Shown here one piece after another: positions 1 to 4,942 of a stretch of 8,048 nt of DNA. Origin of the DNA: Gammaproteobacteria bacterium (GTDB lineage Bacteria; Pseudomonadota; Gammaproteobacteria; Pseudomonadales; UBA7434); contig JAJRPK010000220.1 in the NCBI GenBank assembly GCA_024280785.1, positions 1 to 8,048 on the forward strand, given 5' to 3'. The notes under the pieces are model-generated. The model saw only the letters and a list, made by a program, of their open reading frames with translations. It was not told the origin of the DNA and ran no database searches. The position numbers and the translations under genes are program-made. Within the stretch, counting starts at the first letter, position 1, and each line of letters begins with the position of its first letter.

Positions 1-22
1 CTTTTAACTCGAACAGTCGAAT

Positions 23-35
23 GGGCCTCGAGCCC
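23..35 (+). repeat. Short hairpin upstream of IS110 transposase
   Basis: GGGC (23-26) pairs with GCCC (32-35) around the five-base loop CTCGA. It lies about 20 bp before the transposase start, where the 3' part of an IS110-group bridge RNA would be encoded. A four-base-pair stem is short. Assignment to the bridge RNA is inference from position only. Confidence 0.35.
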
Positions 36-55
36 GAATGTAGCAAGGGTGAGAT

Positions 56-1016
56 ATGAATACAACTACCATCGCACGCATAAAAAGCAAAGAAAGACAC
101 GTCGGTATCGACATTGGCAAATCACTGCTGGATGTTCATATCTTTGAGTTAGACCTGCACTGGCAGGAACACAATACCTCAGGAGGGATTAAACAGTTGC
201 TCACCAAGCTCAATCGTTACAAGCTAACCCGTATCGTCGTAGAAGCGACCGGTGGGTATGAACGCTTGCTGGTCGAGTCTTGTGCCGCTAAAAATATGCC
301 CGTGGTGATTGTTCAGCCGATTCAGGTTCGGCAGTTTGCTAAAGCTCAAGGCATATTAGCCAAGACAGACAAAATTGATTCACGGCTCATCGCTCAATTC
401 GGTGTGGTCATGCAACCAGAGATCAGGCCCATTGCCAGCAAAAAAATACGGCTTATCAGAGACTTACTCGCACGAAAGCGTCAGCTGAATGAAACACGAA
501 CCCAAGAACTCAACCGACAACACAAAGCCATTAAGATCTTAGCCGCATCACATAGGAGATTATTAAAACTACTCGATAAAGACATTCAATGGATCAATGA
601 TAAATTAGCCAAAGAGGTATCTGAAGTCGCGGAATGGCAGCAGACTTATCACCTTCTCCGCTCTGTCCCTGGCATTGGCGACGGCGTAGCCTTCACTCTA
701 TTTAGGTGAGCTCCCTGAACTGGGTCACTTATCAAATCGCCAAGTGGCGGCTTTATGCGGGCTCGCACCGTTTAACCGGGACAGCGGAAAGATGAGGGGC
801 AAACGGCGCATTCGTGGCGGCCGAGCGCCGATAAGAACGGTACTGTACATGGCCATGCTATCGTCTATTCAACACAACCCCGTAATGAAACAATTTTTTA
901 ATAAGCTGGTGGCTAAAGGCAAGAACAAAAAAGTCGCCATCACCGCCTGTATGCGAAAGATGATGACCATTCTCAACGCAATGGTTCGCAACAATCAGGA
1001 GTGGCAAATGAACTAA
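56..1016 (+). pseudogene. IS110-family DEDD transposase, broken by a +1 frameshift
   Basis: This is the transposase/recombinase of an IS110-type element, which cuts and rejoins DNA guided by a bridge RNA. The N-terminal RuvC-like DEDD domain is intact: D19 (GIDIGKS), E63 (VVEATGGYE), D105 and D108 (KTDKIDSR). A helical linker rich in Arg and Lys follows, then the helix-hairpin-helix-like VPGIGDGVA segment. The C-terminal Tnp_20 domain continues in another frame, with the expected catalytic serine at 783-785 (NRDSGK) and the RRIRGGRAPIR stretch. One extra T within 701-703 turns the expected FTLLGELPEL into FTLFR followed by TGA at 707-709. Removing it restores one 319-residue frame ending at TAA 1014-1016, a normal family length. 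ATG 56 follows a GGGTGAG ribosome-binding site at 47-53. As written, the two halves (56-709 and a GTG-initiated remainder from 744) are unlikely to make an active enzyme, unless the extra base is a sequencing error or the ribosome shifts frame. Confidence 0.88.
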
Positions 1017-1059
1017 TCATTTAGCTGTGGGAGGCCTTGCTTTTAATCACAGTCGCTTG

Positions 1060-1428
1060 TTATACCATCTCGATCGTTATTTTTTTAAATTTACCATCGA
1101 CGGCTTCGTAGGTGCCTCGAATATTAATTTCGAAAGACTGGCCTATCTTAAAGCTGGTACCCAGAAAATCAGCAACATCTTTTTTAGCGGTAAACTTGTC
1201 GGCAATCTCTACTATTGCGATGTTACCGTTGATTTCAATATTTGACGGTGTCATTTTGTCGTGAAAATTGTTAATCAGGTAGCGATAGGTTTCTAAAATA
1301 GCATCGGGGCCGTGCTGCTCACCTTGGCTGGACGATAGAACGACATCATCGCTATAGAACAATCTCAGCTTATCCGGGTCTTCGCTATTGTAGGTTTCAT
1401 AATAAGATTGCATGAGTTCTTTATTCAT
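1060..1428 (-). CDS. SnoaL/NTF2-like domain protein (function unknown)
   Basis: A 122-residue protein spanning one NTF2-like/SnoaL-like cone fold. It has an N-terminal helix (ELMQSYYETYNSEDPDKL), the typical LRLFYSDDVVLSSS segment, then GPDAILETYRYLIN. Beta strands follow that alternate hydrophobic and charged residues (NIAIVEIADKF, FEINIRGTYEAVDGKF). This superfamily includes polyketide cyclases, ketosteroid isomerase-like enzymes and noncatalytic ligand binders, so the fold alone gives no substrate. No signal peptide or membrane segment is visible, so it is probably cytoplasmic. The start is ATG 1426-1428, preceded on the coding strand by GAAGACCTGACA, a weak ribosome-binding site. The TAA stop lies 2-4 bp from the inferred right end of the IS110 element. 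The length looks normal for the family, so the insertion probably landed just behind the gene rather than truncating it. Confidence 0.75.
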   Translation of the reverse strand: MNKELMQSYYETYNSEDPDKLRLFYSDDVVLSSSQGEQHGPDAILETYRYLINNFHDKMTPSNIEINGNIAIVEIADKFTAKKDVADFLGTSFKIGQSFEINIRGTYEAVDGKFKKITIEMV

Positions 1429-1440
1429 TGTCAGGTCTTC

Positions 1441-1470
1441 ATTGTTTGAGATTGTTTGAGATTATTTAAA
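1441..1470. repeat. Tandem 10-bp direct repeat upstream of the SnoaL-like gene
   Basis: ATTGTTTGAG occurs twice back to back (1441-1450, 1451-1460), followed by a degenerate third unit ATTATTTAAA (1461-1470). It starts 12 bp upstream of the minus-strand start codon at 1428. It could be an operator, a leader feature or simple slippage; nothing in the sequence decides. Confidence 0.6.
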
Positions 1471-1598
1471 TGTAGTTAGATGTACCGTCTTCGTAGAATA
1501 CCTAGAAAAAAGCGTACAGTTTATTACTGACTGTCCATCATCACCGGTTGTTTTTGTTTCCCTACTTCAGGGCAGCCTGTTGTTTCTAACCGATCGAA

Positions 1599-1617
1599 CT
1601 GTTAGCCAGTCTAACAG
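1599..1617. repeat. Perfect 7-bp inverted repeat behind the membrane-protein gene
   Basis: CTGTTAG (1599-1605) and CTAACAG (1611-1617) form a perfect stem with a five-base loop, 21 bp downstream of the minus-strand gene ending at 1638. A further CTAAC at 1586-1590 could pair with GTTAG instead, giving an alternative fold. On the minus strand no run of T follows the stem, so it does not look like a standard intrinsic terminator. It may be a weak terminator, an mRNA-stabilising stem or a protein-binding site. Confidence 0.4.
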
Positions 1618-1637
1618 CGAGTCCTCATTGCTTTAGG

Positions 1638-2051
1638 CTATACCGAGCGGATTGGGTAATAATTCTGGCGTATAGAGAGCAGATAGACAAAGCTAAACGT
1701 AGTGCCAATAAAAAAACCGGGTAGTAAAGTAATCAAGATATGTGGAGTGCCGTTGAAGAGGTGAACGGGAATGATGATGCTGTATTGAAGTAAGATCGTA
1801 CATAGTAGGGTAGTTAGCATGTTTATGGGGTAAGACATAGCTGAGTTAAATCGTGTGAACAAGTTTTCTAGAATAATGATGTTGATTAATGTCAGTAACC
1901 CTGAATACCCGCCTTGTATTAGGCCGGCTCGAATAGCGACCATTTGATTTTGAGCGAGTGCGTCGAAATCCCAATTACTATAAAGTGCCCATCCTCCATA
2001 GCCAATGATGGCAATTAAAGTGATCAGGAATTTTTTAAACTTGTTGTTCAA
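1638..2051 (-). CDS. Small four-helix inner-membrane protein (function unknown)
   Basis: A 137-residue, very hydrophobic protein with four likely transmembrane helices at about residues 8-24, 44-64, 77-97 and 104-126. The Lys-rich start (NNKFKKF) suggests a cytoplasmic N-terminus. The YGGWALYSN segment at the end of helix 1 and the RAGLIQGGYSGLLTL segment entering helix 2 look like conserved family motifs. I recall similar small membrane proteins in other gammaproteobacteria, but none with an assigned function. No ATG or GTG exists in frame between the upstream stop and the first helix, so the start is TTG at 2049-2051. No clear ribosome-binding site precedes it. An 11-codon ATG frame (2083 down to 2048) ends in a TGA overlapping this TTG, so translational coupling or an old frameshift are both possible. 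The stop is TAG at 1638-1640. Confidence 0.65.
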   Translation of the reverse strand: MNNKFKKFLITLIAIIGYGGWALYSNWDFDALAQNQMVAIRAGLIQGGYSGLLTLINIIILENLFTRFNSAMSYPINMLTTLLCTILLQYSIIIPVHLFNGTPHILITLLPGFFIGTTFSFVYLLSIRQNYYPIRSV

Positions 2052-2386
2052 AGTGGGGTGTCTCGATTTCGAAATGATGTCATTTTTGTCGGCTATACAG
2101 AACAGAATTGAGCTTAGTTTAGTGTGTTTACGCTTAATCAGTAGTATTATTGGTTACTGCTCATTTATTCTTTGAGCTAATAATACTGTGGTGAACACTG
2201 CTTGGAACTGAAGATCCTATGACGAGCTAGTCGAGCCTCAGTACTGAATAAGGTCTCGATTGTTGGTGGTTGTCCAGACCAATAATCAAGGCCTTGTTAT
2301 TAAAAGTACAAGTTAAAGATACAGGTTTATCATCAATTATACGATGGTAATATTCTTTCTGTGGATTGCTAATTAATATTCAGTTT
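2052..2386. other. Divergent intergenic region before dinB
   Basis: This 335-bp noncoding stretch separates the minus-strand membrane-protein gene from dinB and must hold both promoters. I found no clear sigma-70 promoter pair. I also found no match to the E. coli-type LexA box (CTG-N10-CAG), which precedes dinB in many bacteria. The only structure seen is the inverted repeat at 2258-2287. Confidence 0.6.
2258..2287. repeat. Imperfect 10-bp inverted repeat upstream of dinB
   Basis: GATTGTTGGT (2258-2267) faces ACCAATAATC (2278-2287), whose reverse complement GATTATTGGT differs at one position. The ten-base spacer makes the half-site centres 20 bp apart, about two helical turns, which suits a dimeric DNA-binding protein. 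A nested GGTCT/AGACC pair (2252-2256, 2276-2280) offers an alternative fold. It lies 99 bp before the dinB ATG. An operator role is inference. Confidence 0.4.
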
Positions 2387-3586
2387 ATGGCCAGTCAACT
2401 CTCAAAAACATCGTCGGTCTCTAGTTCTTCCTCCAGCTCTTTCTCCAGAGCTGCCTCTGGTTTAAAGTTTGAGACGGGATCGAAAAATACTGACAATCAA
2501 GTTGATGGCGTAATCCAGCGAAAGATTATCCACATCGATATGGACGCGTTCTTTGCCTCGGTGGAGCAACGAGATTTTCCTGAACATCGTGGCAAGCCAG
2601 TTATCGTCGGCGGACAGCCGCAAAGTCGTGGGGTGGTTGCCGCCTGCAGTTACGAGGCAAGAGAGTTTGGAATACACTCAGCGATGCCCTGTTCTCAAGC
2701 TTATCAGCGGTGCCCGGATGCAGTCTTCTTAAGTCCAAGATTTGAAGTTTATCGAGAGGTTTCTAAGCTTATCCAAGCGATTTTTCGCGAATATACAGCA
2801 TTAGTAGAGCCGTTATCTCTAGATGAGGCATTTCTTGATGTAACGGGCACATCTCTTTGTGAGGGTTCGGCTACGCTGATTGCAAAAGATATTAAGTGCG
2901 CGATTAAACGTCGAACCGGATTAACCGCTTCAGCGGGAGTGTCCTACAACAAGTTTCTTGCCAAAATTGCTTCTGACATGGATAAGCCCAACGGTCTATT
3001 CGTTATTTTGCCGTCGCAGGCCGTTACTGTACTTGAGTCTTTGGCTATTCGCAGATTTCACGGTGTGGGCAAAGCCACTGAACAAAAAATGAAGGCGGCG
3101 GGAATACATAATGGAGGCGACCTCAGGCGTTGGAGCAAAAAGAAATTAGATCGATATTTTGGTCGGTCAGGTGTGTATTATTACAATATCGTGCGAGGTA
3201 TAGATGATCGACCGGTGCAAAATAATCGCGTCCGTAAGTCCATTGGTGCTGAAACTACTTTTGCCGTCGATTTGGTTCGACCGGAAGACATGATAAAAGT
3301 AATACAGCGCCTAACTGAAAAAGTAGTGCTAGCGTTAAAAAGCAAGCATATGCTTGCACAAACTTTAACGTTAAAAGTTAAATTCGATAATTTCCAACAA
3401 GTGACTCGCAGTTGTACTGAAAGTGGTGGTTTTCAGACATTGAATGATATGATGTTGCGGTTGTCTCAATTATTAGAGAAAACCGATGCAAATCGAAGAA
3501 GGGTGAGATTGTTAGGTGTAAGTGTTTCTAATTTAAGCGATAGCTCTAGTCATCAGGTTGCCCCTAAACAGATACCTCTTATTTAA
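2387..3586 (+). CDS. dinB: DNA polymerase IV (Y-family translesion polymerase)
   Basis: An error-prone Y-family polymerase that extends stalled replication forks across damaged bases. Numbered from ATG 2387 (399 residues), catalytic D51 lies in HIDMDAFFASVE, D146 and E147 in SLDEAFLDVT, and F56 matches the E. coli steric gate F13. The thumb follows (FHGVGKATEQKMKAAGI), then the little finger beginning near RVRKSIGAETTF. The C-terminus QIPLI fits the beta-clamp-binding pentapeptide and occupies the same final position as in E. coli. The core is preceded by about 43 extra residues with a serine-rich stretch including seven consecutive serines. E. coli Pol IV lacks such an extension. No other usable start lies between it and the polymerase core, so the extension should be translated. 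An in-frame TTG at 2366 would add seven residues. Neither start has a good ribosome-binding site; I prefer the ATG. No LexA box was found upstream. Confidence 0.93.
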   Translation: MASQLSKTSSVSSSSSSSFSRAASGLKFETGSKNTDNQVDGVIQRKIIHIDMDAFFASVEQRDFPEHRGKPVIVGGQPQSRGVVAACSYEAREFGIHSAMPCSQAYQRCPDAVFLSPRFEVYREVSKLIQAIFREYTALVEPLSLDEAFLDVTGTSLCEGSATLIAKDIKCAIKRRTGLTASAGVSYNKFLAKIASDMDKPNGLFVILPSQAVTVLESLAIRRFHGVGKATEQKMKAAGIHNGGDLRRWSKKKLDRYFGRSGVYYYNIVRGIDDRPVQNNRVRKSIGAETTFAVDLVRPEDMIKVIQRLTEKVVLALKSKHMLAQTLTLKVKFDNFQQVTRSCTESGGFQTLNDMMLRLSQLLEKTDANRRRVRLLGVSVSNLSDSSSHQVAPKQIPLI

Positions 3587-3741
3587 TGATGCTGCAGGGT
3601 CTTTGGCGTCTTTCCCGCGATCAAGTGTTGATTTATACGAAAATTAGAGCTATTCGTAGCGGTTCAGAGCTTTAACTTTTTGCATGACTATTTGTGTTGA
3701 TACGATGATTAACCGCCAAGTTAGAAGAAGATTAAGTTATC

Positions 3742-3771
3742 CTAGTAATCTGTACACAGGGCTAGTAATCT
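3742..3771. repeat. 10-bp direct repeat, 20-bp period
   Basis: CTAGTAATCT occurs at 3742-3751 and again at 3762-3771. The start-to-start distance of 20 bp puts both copies on the same face of the helix, as expected for a pair of regulator sites. It lies 164 bp before the lipoprotein ATG. The function is unknown. Confidence 0.5.
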
Positions 3772-3837
3772 CGAGGAAACCTTTAACCGCGTGATCAAAA
3801 AACAACCATCTGAAAGTTTAGGCAGATAGCCAAAAAT

Positions 3838-3856
3838 CATTGTCTCTCTGACAATG
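3838..3856. repeat. Perfect 7-bp stem-loop upstream of lipoprotein gene
   Basis: CATTGTC (3838-3844) pairs with GACAATG (3850-3856) around the loop TCTCT. Read on the minus strand, the stem is followed by ATTTTTGG, loosely terminator-like, but no gene is transcribed that way here. On the plus strand it would sit in a leader or act as an operator. Confidence 0.4.
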
Positions 3857-3934
3857 GGCTAAGCTAAATAGAGACCTCATTCAGATAAAGGCTAAACAGG
3901 TAGCTTGGAGGGTATTCGGCTGCGAACTAGAAAT

Positions 3935-4513
3935 ATGAAAAAATTTATGAATTTCCGTTATTTTACAGCAGGTTTACTGCTGACTTTACTTCAAGCTTGT
4001 GTGACAGCGCCTGGTTCTCAGGTGAGCTGGCCCGCAGAATTGCCACCATTACAATATTACGAGAATTATTACAGCCATGACGAAGGCAATCAGTTGGTGC
4101 AGACTCAAGATGATTACCTTAAATGGGTGAAGCGTTATTATCAGGGTTGGGCATTTTATTCAGAAGGTTGGGAATGGCTGACGGCAAAGGTCTTGTCAGA
4201 AGTCGAAGACTACCCGCAGCGAATTAGGCTTAAAGTTAAGATGGCATCAATCGGGCGACGCATTAGTGCTGAATGGGCTAAAAATACTGACCACAGGGCG
4301 ATTAACAGTCAGAACCTACTGGTTTGGCGCGACGCGGTAAAAGTTTCAGTTAAGCGCGGCGAAGAAGAAAACTTGGCCGATAAAATATCTTATGATGTCG
4401 ATCAATTACTAGCAGGGCTTATTCCACCCAATGCGATTGAGTTAGACAATTACTTTCCTGATGCAGAAAAAACAATTGCTGAAGACGATTTTGCCATGGA
4501 TGACGACTTTTAA
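3935..4513 (+). CDS. Lipoprotein of unknown function upstream of pyrG
   Basis: From ATG 3935 the product is 192 residues. It starts with a classical lipoprotein signal: basic n-region (MKKFMNFR), hydrophobic core (YFTAGLLLTLL) and lipobox LQAC, giving a lipidated Cys22. Position +2 is Val rather than Asp, which points to the outer membrane. The mature part is rich in Tyr, Trp and charged residues (DDYLKWVKRYYQGWAFYSEGWEWL), mostly helical in appearance, and ends in a very acidic tail (EDDFAMDDDF). I recall loosely similar uncharacterised lipoproteins in other gammaproteobacteria, with the pattern of an aromatic GW segment followed by IGRRISAEWAK, but no function is known to me. ATG 3935 lacks a nearby ribosome-binding site, whereas GGAGGG at 3907-3912 lies seven bases before an in-frame CTG at 3920, so initiation there is possible. 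A TTG at 3905 is unlikely because it overlaps that site. Confidence 0.75.
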   Translation: MKKFMNFRYFTAGLLLTLLQACVTAPGSQVSWPAELPPLQYYENYYSHDEGNQLVQTQDDYLKWVKRYYQGWAFYSEGWEWLTAKVLSEVEDYPQRIRLKVKMASIGRRISAEWAKNTDHRAINSQNLLVWRDAVKVSVKRGEEENLADKISYDVDQLLAGLIPPNAIELDNYFPDAEKTIAEDDFAMDDDF

Positions 4514-4802
4514 GCTAAATCAGCTATTCGGGATTGCCCTCTACGGCCGACATTGATCTAATGCGCTATTTTTTAGGCACGTTTAATCGTGCACTTTGCT
4601 GGCTGGTTTCATGCCGGTGGATTCTCAAAGCTGTAATAATCAAGTGCAATGTACTTCCTGCTTTTTAAGCTTACCTGTAAGTTTATCCAAAGAAGCCGCT
4701 TCTACTAACCTCCAACTAAACGATATCGCAAAAATCACCATTTGTCGGTTTGTGAGAATAACGGCTTTCTGCTAAGCTGATTTCCCATCTATGCACGGCA
4801 CT

Positions 4803-4861
4803 GTCCGCACTTTCGTCCGCACGTTCCTGCCGTTCAACAAAAGTGTTCAACACGGTCAACA
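4803..4861. repeat. Two direct-repeat families in the pyrG leader
   Basis: GTCCGCAC occurs at 4803-4810 and 4815-4822 (12-bp period). GTTCAACA then occurs at 4832-4839 and 4845-4852, with a one-mismatch third copy GGTCAACA at 4854-4861. The dense arrangement suggests regulator sites or repeated slippage. No known operator matches that I can name. Confidence 0.5.
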
Positions 4862-4867
4862 TCATAG

Positions 4868-4889
4868 ATAGACCGCTCTGTTGGTCTAT
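4868..4889 (+). promoter_or_regulatory. Hairpin in the pyrG leader
   Basis: ATAGACC (4868-4874) pairs perfectly with GGTCTAT (4883-4889) around the eight-base loop GCTCTGTT. It lies 53 bp before the pyrG start and is followed by a short T stretch (TATTTAC). It could be a leader RNA structure or an operator. I see no evidence for a known riboswitch or for the slippage-type pyrG control of Gram-positive bacteria. Confidence 0.35.
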
Positions 4890-4892
4890 TTA

Positions 4893-4942
4893 CAGGCCAT
4901 TGATTAACAGGCCATTGAATTGGTTAGTAGGCATTGTATTAA
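4893..4942. repeat. 15-bp repeats abutting the pyrG start
   Basis: ACAGGCCATTGA occurs twice at a 15-bp period (4892-4903, 4907-4918). A decayed third copy TAGGCATTGTATTAA (4928-4942) matches the first unit CAGGCCATTGATTAA and runs directly into the pyrG ATG. The third copy supplies the only weak ribosome-binding-site-like bases (TAGG, 4928-4931). Confidence 0.55.

Larger units (their letters stand above)
1..1058 (+). mobile_element. IS110-family insertion sequence, left end outside window
   Basis: The element is defined by its DEDD transposase (56-1016, frameshifted). IS110 elements lack classical terminal inverted repeats and target duplications, so the edges must be inferred. The noncoding stretch after the transposase stop is only about 40 bp and ends in TTTTAATCACAGTCGCT (1041-1057), which resembles right ends I recall for this family. 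I therefore place the right end near 1056-1058, directly before the stop codon of the next gene. The noncoding left part, where IS110-group elements encode their bridge RNA, is mostly outside the window; only 55 bp remain. The short right flank favours the IS110 group over the IS1111 group, whose long noncoding segment lies on the right. The exact right boundary is uncertain by several bases. Confidence 0.75.
3587..3934. other. Intergenic region between dinB and lipoprotein gene
   Basis: About 350 bp without a credible gene. It holds a 10-bp direct repeat (3742-3751 and 3762-3771), a perfect hairpin (3838-3856) and a strong GGAGGG ribosome-binding-site-like motif (3907-3912). I saw no GC-rich stem followed by a T-run behind dinB, and no clear promoter pair for the lipoprotein gene. 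Confidence 0.6.
4514..4942. other. Long pyrG leader with clustered short repeats
   Basis: This 429-bp stretch has no credible gene. Its last 140 bp carry three families of short direct repeats and a hairpin, listed separately. A small perfect stem GCACG-TTTAAT-CGTGC lies at 4577-4592, but its T-run precedes rather than follows it, so it is not a plus-strand terminator. No strong sigma-70 promoter was found, although the pyrG promoter is expected here. Confidence 0.6.

Noticed and set aside
1027..1245. Open frame on the plus strand running through the SnoaL-like gene
   Set aside because: It is antisense to a gene with recognisable fold features, has no ribosome-binding site and resembles no family I know.
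2176..2201. CTGT...CTG sequence upstream of dinB as a LexA box
   Set aside because: ACTGTGGTGAACACTG lacks the dyad partner CAG at the right distance, so it does not fit CTG-N10-CAG.
2462..2677. Minus-strand frame inside dinB
   Set aside because: The plus strand encodes conserved Pol IV motifs here; the frame is a shadow of that coding sequence.
4577..4592. GCACG-TTTAAT-CGTGC stem as a terminator for the lipoprotein gene
   Set aside because: The T-run comes before the stem on the plus strand, and the stem has only five base pairs.
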